Assembly (NCBI GenBank): GCA_963764685.1
Contig: CAVXTT010000019.1
Coordinates: 186,001-250,000 of the forward strand
From: CAVXTT01 sp963764685
GTDB lineage: Bacteria; Bacteroidota; Ignavibacteria; Ignavibacteriales; Ignavibacteriaceae
Direction: 5' to 3'
DNA length: 64,000 nucleotides
Shown here: positions 28,981-39,096 of the stretch, one piece after another
How positions within the stretch are numbered: position 1 is the first letter of the stretch
Layout: each line of letters begins with the position of its first letter
Notes under the pieces: model-generated
What the model saw: the letters and a program-made list of their open reading frames with translations, nothing else
What the model was told of the DNA's origin: nothing
Databases searched by the model: none
Made by a program: the position numbers and the translations under genes

Positions 28981-31900
28981 TTATTCCTGTATTAAAAATA
29001 TCCTCTCTAATGAATTTACCAGCTTCTCACGGAATAATGGTTTGGAGATAAAATCATTAAACCCTGTTGCTATGAACCTTTCACGGTCGCCGGGAAGTAC
29101 ATATGCCGTGACGGCAATTAATGGGACATTCTTATAACCGGGCATATTTTGAATGATCTTCAGGGCATCAATTCCGTTATATTCCCCCTGAAGGTTAATG
29201 TCTATCATTATGAAATCAAACCTGTTGTTGTCAAGAAGCGGTAATGCTTCCTCAAAGCTGATCGCAAACTTAACATCCTTGAGGTCCTTCAACTGAACCT
29301 TGAACAGGATCTGTGAATCCACCTGGTCTTCTATGTAGAGACAGCTTAAATGTGCAAGGTCGAGTTTGGAGCCTTTCTTTGCTTCAGGCATCGGGATTTC
29401 CGGTTTGCCTGCAAATTCTGTTTCAAGAGCAGATAATTCTGATTCCATTTCCAGTTCTTCTTCGGATAAAAGATCCTCAAGTTCGGATCCTCTCTCAACT
29501 GCTAATTCAGGTGCTCTGAACGGAGCTGGACTTTCCGGTTTTTTCTTCTCCTCTTTTTTAACCGGCGGTTCCTTTACAGGAGATTTGCTGACAGGCTTAG
29601 CTGTTGATGGAGGTCTTAATTCAGCTGCAGCATTATAATCCAACGGGAAAATAAATCCGTAATCGGTACTGTCGGCTTTTTCGATCAGTTCAAATCGTCC
29701 TTTTAATTTTCTTAAGAGAGCTTTGGCAAGTCTTATATTAAGTCTTGGTATCCCGAAATCCTTATTTAACGCTGCCTCGCCGTCAGTAAACATCTGGTTA
29801 AAATTATCGACAAGGTACTTTGTTGAAACAGCATAATTATTTTTTATGCTTAGATAAAATTCATTCTCCTTCCAGTTAAAAGCAGAGAAATATATCTTCT
29901 TTTCCCTGCTGATGCTCGAGATCATCTTTGTAATCAGTGTAATGAAAGCGAGCATACGCTGCTTATCGGTTTTGAACTTTAATGAAGATGATATTTTCCC
30001 GTATGCAAACTCAATGCCTCTTGCAGAAATAACCGGTTCTATTTCTGTCTGCAGGCTGTCGATTATTTCAGTAACTCCTATTTCAGTAATATTTAATTCA
30101 ATGGTATCTTTTTCAATGCTGGAATACTCGACTATTGAATTCATTATATTAAGCAGATTCTCCCTGTTCTGATTTATTATGTCGACAGATTCTTTCTGCT
30201 CGGGGGAAAGCTTCTGGATGCTTTCCGTAAGTTCCTGTACAAAACCTAATATAACATTTATCGGAGTTAAGATATCGTGGAAAAGACTCGATAAGAATGA
30301 AAGGTTCTCCTGCTGATCGGGAACATTTGAATAAACCGGTACTCCCCTTTCCACAATAACTTCCTTAATTACTTCAACCGGTACTTCCTTAATTACTTCT
30401 TTTACAACCTCGCGAATAATCTCCTTCGGGGGCTGGGCTTCACCTGTCTGAGCTTCATACTTGCCGACAATAGTAAAGGAACTGATCTCGTTTTTATAAT
30501 CAACCACCGGGGTAGCAATTACTTCAGTCTTCTTGAATGTGCCGTCTGCCTTTTTAAGATCAAGTGTTAAGATGATAGTATCTCTCGGGGTTGCCTGGAA
30601 TATTGTAGTGTTTACCATTCCCCTTACTTCATTGGCAGTTAACGCAGTAAATGAAGTGTTTTCCAGATCCTTCTTGGAATATCCCAGTACTTTCTGAACG
30701 GCTTTATTTGAGAATGTTATGAATCCCGATGAATCGGTTACAATAAGCAGACTTTCGGTATTATCGAATGCAGCTTTGAAAAGCTGGTTCTGATTAAGCA
30801 GCTGCAGCTTATCGGTAACATCTCTTACTATATTCAGGTGTGAATCGGTATTGTTAAACTTGTAGTTTATCTTGCTTATTTCTACATAAACAGAAGAACC
30901 GTCTTTTCTTTTATGCCGATAGGGACCGATAAATGTTGAAGCTCCGGGTTTATCGGTAGAAGAATCAAGCAGTGTTTGAATATCCTCCGGGGTGTACAGA
31001 TCAGTCAGATCCATACTGAGAAATTCATCTTTCCTGTATCCGTATAATTTTAATGCGGCTTCATTTACTTCAAGGAAACGAAGCGTGTCCTTATCATAAA
31101 CGAATACCGGCTGCGGATTATTTTGAATTAAAAGATCAAACATAATTCCTCTACGGTTGATTGCGTCTTCCGGTTCTTCCTCCGGAGTAATTTTTTCGAT
31201 TATTAGGAAAAGTTCTTTTCTGCCTCTGTTTAATTGTTTAATATGCACAAGGTAATCAATTTTCTGATTACCGCTGAACATCCCGTTGAAATAAAAAGAA
31301 GCCTCCTTATTACTCTCACGTAAAAATAATGTAATTTTTTGAGAAATGGCAGAGGGTAGAAGCGATGAGTATGCTAAATTCAGGAAGTCGTCAGGAGTGC
31401 GGGACATTAAACCTGCAAATGATTTATTAGCTTCGGTTACTTTTCCTTCGGAGTTAATAAATGCAGCAGCAGAAGGGATGGATTCTAAAATAAGATTATA
31501 ATCCGGTTCTATGCTCTCCTGGGGCTGATCGGGCTGTGATAAACCTGCTATAGCTAAAAGATTTGAATCCTGATCCAGCAGAGGGACCCTGATTATATTT
31601 CCGGTTACATTTATACCGTGCACCGGAAAGCCCCTTGAACTTACCCATTGCAGGGAATTTTTAATATAATCATCTATGCTCTTTCTGAAATCAGTAAGAT
31701 ATGAGGGAGTAAAGGAAAGCTCCGGCTTACCTTCGATGGCTTCAGGTATAAGTCCGAGTTCCTCTGCGAGCTTATTATTTACAAGCACAAAATTTCCATC
31801 AGCATCGGTTATCCAGAAAATATCATTCAGCCGGTTGATCAGGTTCCTTACTTTTTCTTTCCCTATATATGTAAATGGATAAAGTGCTTTTATCTCTTCG

Positions 31901-32334
31901 ATTATAGCAATTATCTCTTCATTTTTTATAAGCTCTTTTATTTCTGCCGTTCTCAGCTTCAGGTCTGCAGTCCCCTCACCGCTGATCTTAATTTCCTGTT
32001 TCTGAAGAGTGATTAAAAAATATCTCTCGTCATCTTCATCATATCTTCTTATTGCAGCCTTCAGCTTATGTTCTGCTCCGGATGCAAGCACAAGTTCAAT
32101 ATTCCTTACAGTTTGTCCTTCATTATTTGCCTCGCGTATAAGTGCTTTAAATATTGCCCCCGATTTACCCCCCACAAGGTCATATAAATTAGGTACGGCT
32201 CCCGGCTTAAAGAGTTCATCAGCCTGGTTATTGAAGAATAAGAGGTTGCCGGATTGATCAATTACCAGGAAAGGATAATTGATATTACCGCTAAGGGTTT
32301 CAATAAGTTTAATATTTATACCGGATGGTTTCAT
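28981..32334 (-). CDS. PAS-rich hybrid sensor with degenerate kinase core and C-terminal receiver
   Basis: A 1117-aa cytoplasmic protein, last gene of the exopolysaccharide operon. Five PAS or PAS-like segments occupy about 15-650. A charged linker with KEVIKEVPVEVIKEV, repeated in form, leads to a HisKA-like helix, FLSSLFHDILTPINVILGF, with the candidate phosphoacceptor His. The following ATPase-like region lacks recognisable DxGxG and GxG boxes. A proline- and glutamate-rich linker (about 895-990) precedes a receiver domain with acidic IEDQ, the phosphoacceptor Asp in FIMIDINLQG, and the conserved Thr and Lys in TAYV and SKPL. The receiver looks functional while the kinase may not be. It could integrate cytoplasmic signals for polysaccharide production. 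A 34-nt gap separates it from the deacetylase gene. Confidence 0.85.
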   Translation of the reverse strand: MKPSGINIKLIETLSGNINYPFLVIDQSGNLLFFNNQADELFKPGAVPNLYDLVGGKSGAIFKALIREANNEGQTVRNIELVLASGAEHKLKAAIRRYDEDDERYFLITLQKQEIKISGEGTADLKLRTAEIKELIKNEEIIAIIEEIKALYPFTYIGKEKVRNLINRLNDIFWITDADGNFVLVNNKLAEELGLIPEAIEGKPELSFTPSYLTDFRKSIDDYIKNSLQWVSSRGFPVHGINVTGNIIRVPLLDQDSNLLAIAGLSQPDQPQESIEPDYNLILESIPSAAAFINSEGKVTEANKSFAGLMSRTPDDFLNLAYSSLLPSAISQKITLFLRESNKEASFYFNGMFSGNQKIDYLVHIKQLNRGRKELFLIIEKITPEEEPEDAINRRGIMFDLLIQNNPQPVFVYDKDTLRFLEVNEAALKLYGYRKDEFLSMDLTDLYTPEDIQTLLDSSTDKPGASTFIGPYRHKRKDGSSVYVEISKINYKFNNTDSHLNIVRDVTDKLQLLNQNQLFKAAFDNTESLLIVTDSSGFITFSNKAVQKVLGYSKKDLENTSFTALTANEVRGMVNTTIFQATPRDTIILTLDLKKADGTFKKTEVIATPVVDYKNEISSFTIVGKYEAQTGEAQPPKEIIREVVKEVIKEVPVEVIKEVIVERGVPVYSNVPDQQENLSFLSSLFHDILTPINVILGFVQELTESIQKLSPEQKESVDIINQNRENLLNIMNSIVEYSSIEKDTIELNITEIGVTEIIDSLQTEIEPVISARGIEFAYGKISSSLKFKTDKQRMLAFITLITKMISSISREKKIYFSAFNWKENEFYLSIKNNYAVSTKYLVDNFNQMFTDGEAALNKDFGIPRLNIRLAKALLRKLKGRFELIEKADSTDYGFIFPLDYNAAAELRPPSTAKPVSKSPVKEPPVKKEEKKKPESPAPFRAPELAVERGSELEDLLSEEELEMESELSALETEFAGKPEIPMPEAKKGSKLDLAHLSCLYIEDQVDSQILFKVQLKDLKDVKFAISFEEALPLLDNNRFDFIMIDINLQGEYNGIDALKIIQNMPGYKNVPLIAVTAYVLPGDRERFIATGFNDFISKPLFREKLVNSLERIFLIQE

Positions 32335-32368
32335 CCATTATCCAAAAATAGTTTTAAGCAAATAAATC

Positions 32369-34261
32369 TTAAGAATTTAAAGGTGAAAAGTCCACATAAT
32401 ATGTCCTCGATTCACCTTCTTTCAGATCCTTCACGAACAAATAAATAACATTCTTCTCCCGGTCATACCTGAAACCGGCAGGCTGTATTCCTATAATCTC
32501 CGTAGTAACTGAAACGTCCTCTACAGGTCCGCTCATTTGTATATTGATAACTATCTGCTCCATCGTTTCTTCACCGGGATTAGTAATCTGCAGACTTATC
32601 CTTCCGCTGCTTCTCTGATCAGCTTTTAATTCTATAGAAGTTTTCCTGGAATACCACCTTGCAATCTCATCGGGGGTAGTAATCCAGAAGTTCTTATCCT
32701 TCAGATCCTTAATTACTTCGCGGGCTACAGGGGCATATTCAGGTTTTAACTGGTAGTCCGTATGCGGCTGGAACATAAACATACTTCCCTCAAACAGTAC
32801 CCTGTCTATATCTTCCTGGTAAGTATAAAACTGAAGCACAGGATCTGTAATATTAAAATCCCTTATGATCTCATAATCATCACGGGAGGTTCTGGTCATA
32901 GACACCACGTGTCCTTCCGGGAAGATCATATTGCGCGGTACCGACCGGTCACTCAGCGAGTCTGAAATTATATAATTATATCCGGCTTCTATCAGAGCCT
33001 TTATTGTGTTGATATCATAAAGACCGAAATATGGTTTAACTCCTTCTACAGTAATACCGGAAGCAGCCTCAAGTATATGCTTTGTATTTTTAAGCGAACG
33101 GAGCTGCGTATTATATTCATTTAACGTGTTAATACTGTCGTACACTGAAGTAAGATATCCCACATCCACAATTGCAGCAAGGTTTCCGTAGTAGGTAAGA
33201 TTTCTTACGAGACTACGGTTCTGCTCAGCAGTTTGAGCATCGATCATAAATGTTGCCTGAACTTTCTCTGATGAAAGTATTTCGAGGATATTCCCTGTAT
33301 TGGTCAAATCGCGGGACAAAATAGGCATAATTACTGCCGCAGCATTATATTCACCGGGCCATTCTTTAATATATGCCACAGGCTTTCTTTCAAGCCAGTT
33401 AACAGAATTGCGGAAGAGCCGTTCGAAATAAATATAATCCTCCTTTATGCCGGCGACTGAATTAACCTCAAAGCCCATCCAAACGAAGCGCCCTTTACCG
33501 TAAGTGCCGTATACTATTCCTGCACTCTTTGTCAGCTCTTCCCTTACGAGTCCTCTCTCAAGACGGTAATTATACCAATAGCTTGCCTGTTGTGTTCTGG
33601 GGTCCAGTACTTCCACAGCCATAGGTACATCCCAGGTTGCCACACGGAGCGGATAGCCTGTAGGAATATTCGCAGTTAAGGGGAGCCCTCCCCTTAATGT
33701 ATGTATCTTTGACCCTGTGCTGTCTGAAATTTCTTTTGTAAAATTTATCCCGAATACTTCCGACAGGAACTGCCACCCTCTCCATTTTCCATCGGCTGAA
33801 TAAGCCGCGGTACCGCTGGTTGCAAATACGCTTCCTCCTGTGTCTAAAAACTTTTTAATATTAACTATTTCCCTGTCGCTCAGGGACTTTGATCCGGGGA
33901 GAATAAGAAGATCATAATCGCTTAATCCTCCTGATTCAATTTTATTATCGGAAACAATATCATACTTAATACTCATCAGCTCAATAAACTTTTGCCATGT
34001 ATGGATATTATCTCTCAGCCAGGTGCTTTTCTCCGGCAGTATGTTCTCGGTATATTTAGAATAAAGCAGCGCTGTTCTCGGTTTCTTACCGAATAAATAA
34101 TGGTCTACAGCTTTTATATCGGGTATCAGGTCCGATTTGTCGATCCTGCCGAAAACTCCGTTAAGAATAAAGTAGTAGGTAAGCAGAGCACCTGCTACAA
34201 TTATAAATCCCAAAAGAAGAATAAGAGGCTGACTAATACCTCTTGACCTTCTTATTTCCAC
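32369..34261 (-). CDS. Membrane-anchored polysaccharide deacetylase-like protein
   Basis: A 630-aa protein with an N-terminal membrane anchor (about 12-34) and the rest extracytoplasmic. Residues about 60-290 resemble a glutamine-amidotransferase-like (GATase1) fold with YDLLILPGSKSLSDREI and GSVFATSGT. Residues about 300-540 resemble a NodB-type polysaccharide deacetylase barrel: VQATFMIDAQTAEQNRSLV, FGLYDINTIKALIEAGYNYI, and FMFQPHTDYQ with a late His. The usual first metal motif (TFDDG) is replaced by AAVIMPILSRDL, so catalysis may be changed or lost. A beta-sandwich domain (about 545-630) ends the protein. It overlaps the small membrane protein gene by 10 nt and belongs to the GT2 operon. 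A role in trimming the nascent glycan is inferred. Confidence 0.7.
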   Translation of the reverse strand: MEIRRSRGISQPLILLLGFIIVAGALLTYYFILNGVFGRIDKSDLIPDIKAVDHYLFGKKPRTALLYSKYTENILPEKSTWLRDNIHTWQKFIELMSIKYDIVSDNKIESGGLSDYDLLILPGSKSLSDREIVNIKKFLDTGGSVFATSGTAAYSADGKWRGWQFLSEVFGINFTKEISDSTGSKIHTLRGGLPLTANIPTGYPLRVATWDVPMAVEVLDPRTQQASYWYNYRLERGLVREELTKSAGIVYGTYGKGRFVWMGFEVNSVAGIKEDYIYFERLFRNSVNWLERKPVAYIKEWPGEYNAAAVIMPILSRDLTNTGNILEILSSEKVQATFMIDAQTAEQNRSLVRNLTYYGNLAAIVDVGYLTSVYDSINTLNEYNTQLRSLKNTKHILEAASGITVEGVKPYFGLYDINTIKALIEAGYNYIISDSLSDRSVPRNMIFPEGHVVSMTRTSRDDYEIIRDFNITDPVLQFYTYQEDIDRVLFEGSMFMFQPHTDYQLKPEYAPVAREVIKDLKDKNFWITTPDEIARWYSRKTSIELKADQRSSGRISLQITNPGEETMEQIVINIQMSGPVEDVSVTTEIIGIQPAGFRYDREKNVIYLFVKDLKEGESRTYYVDFSPLNS

Positions 34262-34671
34262 TTAAGCGATCCTCTCTCGTCATTTTCTTTTGCAGAGATA
34301 TATCCCTCGGAGGTGTATTTCATAAATTTATCCCCGTTACGCTTTACCTCTGTAGTCTTTTTACCCTCCCTGGTTGTCTTTGCCTGCAGCCTTTGTTCTC
34401 CGCGGGAAGGAGTTTCGGTAAGTGTCACTTTTTCAGTTAATACTTCCTCCTCAACTCTGCCTGATCTGCGGGCTGCAGTTTCTGTTTCACGGTATTCAGG
34501 AGATCTTGCAGGAGTAATCAATTCACCGGTGGCAGGGACACGGTACACCGGAGTATACTTCTGTCCTCTTTTTTCCCTTCTTTTATACAGAATATATGCA
34601 CCTATAGCCAGTATAAAAGTAGTTATTGTTGCCACCAGTATTATGGTCGATAATACGGGAATCAGTTCCAT
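34252..34671 (-). CDS. Small single-pass membrane protein
   Basis: A 139-aa protein with one N-terminal membrane helix (about 6-29) followed by a basic stop-transfer stretch KRREKRGQ and a polar, charged cytoplasmic tail rich in Lys, Arg, Glu and Thr, likely disordered. I do not recognise a family. It sits between the GT2 synthase and the deacetylase, 36 nt after the former and overlapping the latter by 10 nt. In PNAG systems a small membrane protein (PgaD/IcaD) assists the synthase; position and size invite the comparison, but there is no sequence evidence for homology. Confidence 0.6.
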   Translation of the reverse strand: MELIPVLSTIILVATITTFILAIGAYILYKRREKRGQKYTPVYRVPATGELITPARSPEYRETETAARRSGRVEEEVLTEKVTLTETPSRGEQRLQAKTTREGKKTTEVKRNGDKFMKYTSEGYISAKENDERGSLKWK

Positions 34672-34707
34672 AGAACCCTCACAGAAAATAGTTTATATAA
34701 AAATATC

Positions 34708-36102
34708 TTAAATAGTACCTTCACGTTCCAGTTTACCCCAGGTCATCCTGATGCCGAGAAATTCTTCAACTGATGACATCAGCTTGCATACATCGATCAA
34801 TAAGATAAAGAACATCCTGTAGATGACTGCATACCAGGCAAGGCGGTATTCCTCCTTCTCCACCGATATACAATACAGGGCAGTTATCATATCAAGCAAT
34901 GCCAAACCGGCCCACCAGAAAAAGATGAGCTGGGTAAATCCGAATGCCAGGGCCGCAATAATAAAGAATAAATTAGCCGCAATATTCATTGCCGGCCAAA
35001 CTAAAGCTTCATAGGACATTGTCCATAGAATAAAAGTATCCCCGAAATTAATAGTGGGGTTTATCATTAGCTTCTTATGCTTCCTAACGGATTGAATAAT
35101 CCCCCGGGTCCATCTGTACCTTTGTTTCAACAGTTGATACATATCAGCCGGAGCCTCGGTATAAGAGATGGCATTCGGCTCATAATATATCTTCCATCCG
35201 CCGGCTAATATTTTTAGCGTCAGGTCCGCATCCTCGGCAAATGTATCCGATGAATACAGACCTGCCTCCTCAATTGCTTTTCTCCTGAATACACCAAGAG
35301 GACCTGGAATAATGTTCACAAGCTTAAGAAAACTCTGCGCGCTGCGTGCCATATTCAAACCTTCGATATATTCCAGCGCCTGAAGATTAGTAAGGAATTT
35401 CCCTCTGTTAAGTACCTTTACATTACCTGCTACTGCACCGATCTCAGGATTGGTAAAGTGTCTTATTGCAAGTCTGATACTGTCCGGCGTCAGCTGTGAA
35501 TCCCCATCCATACATAATATATATTCTGCATTTGAAACTCTTATGCCGGCATTCAGTGCCCTTGCCTTCCCCCCGTTCGGTTTATTTATCAATGAAACTT
35601 TAACTTTAGCGTGCTTCCCATTCTGGTAGCCTACCAGCTTTTCTGCTTCTGCAGGAGTTCCATCGGTCGAACCGTCATTTACAATGATAATTTCATAGTT
35701 ATAATAATTCTGGTCGAGCAGTGACTGTATGGAATTACGTATTACCTTTTCTTCATTATAAACCGGTACAATGACCGACACAAACGGATAAAAACCATTG
35801 ACTGATTTGAATGTATATTCATTTACATAGAGGTAAGCAAGGATCAATATTACAAAATATCTTATCAGCAGGATAAAGAGAAAAATAACCAGGGCAACAA
35901 TTGTTGCATACTCAAGCATTGAGTTAACTGTCAGAATCGTCTTAGGCAGGGTATAAAAGATCACAAGCAGGAGTATTAACGAAAGCAATCCGCTTACAAG
36001 GATCCGGCGCAGGTATTTACTGTTGACCTTACCTGTGTCAGGACGTTCCTCGTTAGAGTCTTTGAAAAGTATTTCCTTACGGATCGTTTCCTGTGGAATC
36101 AT
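34708..36102 (-). CDS. Family 2 glycosyltransferase, processive polysaccharide synthase (PgaC/IcaA-like)
   Basis: A 464-aa membrane enzyme. Two hydrophobic helices (about 30-52 and 62-85) precede the catalytic domain, and about three follow it. The catalytic motifs are VNDGSTDGTP, the D-x-D in MDGDSQL, the ED acid base in FAEDADLTLKI and the product-binding QRYRWTRG, all features of processive beta-glycan synthases. It would polymerise an activated sugar, probably UDP-N-acetylglucosamine, while extruding the chain. The TPR/barrel protein and deacetylase gene alongside make a PNAG-type export system likely, though the sugar is not proved. It lies 148 nt from the TPR protein gene, the widest spacing in the operon, so a second promoter is possible. 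Confidence 0.9.
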   Translation of the reverse strand: MIPQETIRKEILFKDSNEERPDTGKVNSKYLRRILVSGLLSLILLLVIFYTLPKTILTVNSMLEYATIVALVIFLFILLIRYFVILILAYLYVNEYTFKSVNGFYPFVSVIVPVYNEEKVIRNSIQSLLDQNYYNYEIIIVNDGSTDGTPAEAEKLVGYQNGKHAKVKVSLINKPNGGKARALNAGIRVSNAEYILCMDGDSQLTPDSIRLAIRHFTNPEIGAVAGNVKVLNRGKFLTNLQALEYIEGLNMARSAQSFLKLVNIIPGPLGVFRRKAIEEAGLYSSDTFAEDADLTLKILAGGWKIYYEPNAISYTEAPADMYQLLKQRYRWTRGIIQSVRKHKKLMINPTINFGDTFILWTMSYEALVWPAMNIAANLFFIIAALAFGFTQLIFFWWAGLALLDMITALYCISVEKEEYRLAWYAVIYRMFFILLIDVCKLMSSVEEFLGIRMTWGKLEREGTI

Positions 36103-36250
36103 TTGTTCCGTTTATTTGTATAAAAGTTCAATAAATATGCCATTTAACAATTATTTAATACAGTCTTAGTTAACCGGATAATCTAATTTTGACTGTAACA
36201 CAATTAGATTTAATTTCTTCTGTGTATCATATCCGGCCACATTATTTAGA

Positions 36251-39067
36251 TCAGAGCAGCCAGTAAAAAGCAAGCTGTGCTGCAAAAGAACTGTAGCCGA
36301 GATCGTTTTGTAAAGTTGTGCCGTAAGAGATTCTTGCCTGCCCTGTTAAATTACTAATAATATTATACATACCGCCGACATAGATTTCTCTTAAAATAAA
36401 ATTACTGTTTGATATTAGTCCGAGCTTGCCTCCAAGTGTAAGCCGGTTGACCTTCTCCTTAATAAAATCATATTCTGCCGTCAGGCTGTGAGTAGTGTAA
36501 TGCTCCGGCGAATAATAATAGACAGATACGTTGTTAAATGATTCATTAAAAAATTCATAGCCCGCGTAGAATTTCCTGGTAAAGTACATTCCAGCCTCTG
36601 CCTCAAGCAGCAGACCACTGTTATCATCAGAAACATATATCCTGTTGGCATAGCCCGATAATTTTATACCCGATGTAAATCTGTAAAAGCCCGCTAACCT
36701 GAAAAGGTCCGAACTTAATCTCCTGTCAACAAGCGACGGTGAGTACAATACAAAAGCCGCATCAACGTGATTATAGGTAAATGATGCCGAGTATATCTCC
36801 GGCTTCTCGTACTTTATAAAACCTTCACCGTAAGGGCTCTCTTCAAGGTCTTTAAACATTGTTACTCCCCCGCCCCCTCCCAGAAGAAGCTGTTCCGTGA
36901 TCCGGAACAGGAGATAACCTCTGAACCCGGTGAAACTGTTCCTGACCAGGTCTGATGATAAGAAGCCAAAAGATGCTTCCGGTGAAACAGACATCCAAGG
37001 TGTTACATTGAGATCGACTCTCAACAACTGCTGGTTATAACTGAAATCAAAATTGTCTTCGTAGTACACTGACGAGGGTGCAACCATAATGGGAAAGTTG
37101 AGTAGTCCAGCACCTCCAACAGGCAGCCATCCTTTTCTTAGAACAATAAGCTGCTTTTGTGTAGAATCGAGTCCTGAGGAAAGCATCTGGTCATATATCG
37201 CTTCCGCTTCAGGGTACATCTTCATTTGTGTATAAGTATCTCCCAGGTACATTCTTACATCAAAGTTTTCAGGGTTTGATGCATATAATCTTTTAAATTC
37301 CTGCATTGCCTTAAGAGAATCCCCCGACCAGTAATACACTTTAGCTCTCTGCAGGTCTGTTTCAAAATTGTATTCTGCTGCAAGAAGATCATCGTAGATC
37401 TTCAGAGCCCTGTCATAATAACCCGCACAGGCAAGCACATCGGCATATTCTTTCCGGACCATTCTGTTAGGGTCGACCTGGGAGAGATATTCCTCATAAA
37501 ACTTAAGGGCTTCTATGCATTTATTCTGTGCAGCCAGCTCCCTGCCTGCTTCAAGTATCTGGAATATTCTTTCCTCCTCTGCTCTTAGTTTATGAAAATC
37601 AAGATCCGACTCCAGCTTTACGATCCTTTCATTCAGGGGATCAATATCCTTAGCCCGCTGCAGAAAATCTTCTGCGACAGTAAAATCCTTTTTCTGAATG
37701 TTAAGCCAAACCGATGAGATAAGCGCTTCAAAATTATTAGGGTCCTTCTCCAGTATACTGTTAAGATACTCTTCCGCAGTTTCCAGATCCTGCAGCATCC
37801 AGACGGATAGTGTTGCATACAGCAGCCGGTATTCAGGATTACCGGGATCAAGGTTAAGAAGAAGGGATACTTCTTTCCTGCTCACCTCATAATCTTCATT
37901 CCAGGCAAGCACCTTAGCATACTCGAAACGAACAGCAAGGTCTCCCGGATTAAGTTTCAGGTATTCCTGATAGAAGAAGGAGGAAGAGTCATATTCCTCA
38001 ACATAACTGTAGCGCCTTGCCAGCTGGAGCAGCAGATCATTATTCACCTTGCCCTTGTCATACTGTGCTCTCAGCTCATCGATCTTAATATAATGAGCCT
38101 TCTTTCTCTGCTGATCTGCTTCTGTCCGGAGACTATCTGTTTCAGCGGTAGATACCTGGTTCTTCTTTAAAATTTCAAGCTGCTGATAAGCTTCCTCATA
38201 CCGGTTATGCTTCATCAGCTCCTTTACAAGCAGTAACCTTACTGCGTTATTTCCCGGGGAGGATTTCAGCTCCCTGTAGTATTTATCAATTGCATACTGC
38301 GGTGTTCCGCGGGGAGCAGATGTATAAGTATAATTATATCCTTTACCCTTCGCCTGATCAAGCCCTTCCATAGCTTCCTTAAAATAAGGACGTATCCTGA
38401 GGGCTTCCTCAAAGGCATCAATGGCTTTATTCTTATTGCCGAGCCATAAATTAAAATATCCGTATCTTGACCAGATACGGTGATCGCCGGGATACATTGA
38501 GGTATATTTCTTCAGTATAGGTTCTCCTTTACGGAATTTTTTCAGCTTTGTAAGCACCTCAGTATATCTTAAGATCTCATCTGGGGATGCTTCCTCCCTT
38601 TTAAGATATTCATCATACCAGAACTCAGCCGACTCCCAATCCTCAAAATTTTTATAAGATTTCCCGATCTCCAGATAATTCTTTGGATTTGAAGGATTAA
38701 CAACAATTTCTCTTTTATAACCTTCAATCCGGTTAACGAGAAGTTTATTCCATACCTCTCTTGCCCTGGTCAGGTTTACCGAATAATTCCTGTTTCCGGG
38801 CTCAAGCTTTGATGCTGACTGATAATCCCTGATTGCTGATTCATAATTTCCCCTTTTCTCGAATGCTTCACCTCTGAGATAGTACCCGTCGGCTTTACCA
38901 GGATCGGCAGAGATATACTTATTCAGCAGGTCTATTGCCTCACCAAGTTTACCATCGGATAAATAATTCTCAGCCTCCTCTTTCAGCTGATAGCTGGAAG
39001 CATCCTGTGCAAGAGAAAGTTGAGCCCCGAGATAGAAAAAGAAAATAGTTTTAGCAAAGAGGCCCAT
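36251..39067 (-). CDS. TPR-containing outer-membrane export protein (PgaA/YaiO-like)
   Basis: A 938-aa secreted protein. A signal sequence (MGLFAKTIFFFYLGAQLSLAQ) precedes a long array of tetratricopeptide repeats from about 27 to 650, visible as regular 34-residue units with A-x-x-x-Y and DP-motifs. From about 665 the sequence becomes alternating polar/hydrophobic and aromatic, ending in a terminal AFYWLL, as outer-membrane beta-barrels do. This TPR-plus-barrel plan matches PgaA (PNAG exporter) and YaiO-type proteins. It would carry the polymer from the inner-membrane synthase across the outer membrane, with the TPR domain docking the deacetylase. Located directly downstream of the KaiC-like ATPase with a 29-nt gap. 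Confidence 0.85.
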   Translation of the reverse strand: MGLFAKTIFFFYLGAQLSLAQDASSYQLKEEAENYLSDGKLGEAIDLLNKYISADPGKADGYYLRGEAFEKRGNYESAIRDYQSASKLEPGNRNYSVNLTRAREVWNKLLVNRIEGYKREIVVNPSNPKNYLEIGKSYKNFEDWESAEFWYDEYLKREEASPDEILRYTEVLTKLKKFRKGEPILKKYTSMYPGDHRIWSRYGYFNLWLGNKNKAIDAFEEALRIRPYFKEAMEGLDQAKGKGYNYTYTSAPRGTPQYAIDKYYRELKSSPGNNAVRLLLVKELMKHNRYEEAYQQLEILKKNQVSTAETDSLRTEADQQRKKAHYIKIDELRAQYDKGKVNNDLLLQLARRYSYVEEYDSSSFFYQEYLKLNPGDLAVRFEYAKVLAWNEDYEVSRKEVSLLLNLDPGNPEYRLLYATLSVWMLQDLETAEEYLNSILEKDPNNFEALISSVWLNIQKKDFTVAEDFLQRAKDIDPLNERIVKLESDLDFHKLRAEEERIFQILEAGRELAAQNKCIEALKFYEEYLSQVDPNRMVRKEYADVLACAGYYDRALKIYDDLLAAEYNFETDLQRAKVYYWSGDSLKAMQEFKRLYASNPENFDVRMYLGDTYTQMKMYPEAEAIYDQMLSSGLDSTQKQLIVLRKGWLPVGGAGLLNFPIMVAPSSVYYEDNFDFSYNQQLLRVDLNVTPWMSVSPEASFGFLSSDLVRNSFTGFRGYLLFRITEQLLLGGGGGVTMFKDLEESPYGEGFIKYEKPEIYSASFTYNHVDAAFVLYSPSLVDRRLSSDLFRLAGFYRFTSGIKLSGYANRIYVSDDNSGLLLEAEAGMYFTRKFYAGYEFFNESFNNVSVYYYSPEHYTTHSLTAEYDFIKEKVNRLTLGGKLGLISNSNFILREIYVGGMYNIISNLTGQARISYGTTLQNDLGYSSFAAQLAFYWLL

Positions 39068-39096
39068 AAAATTACCGGATGTAAAACGTAATTATT

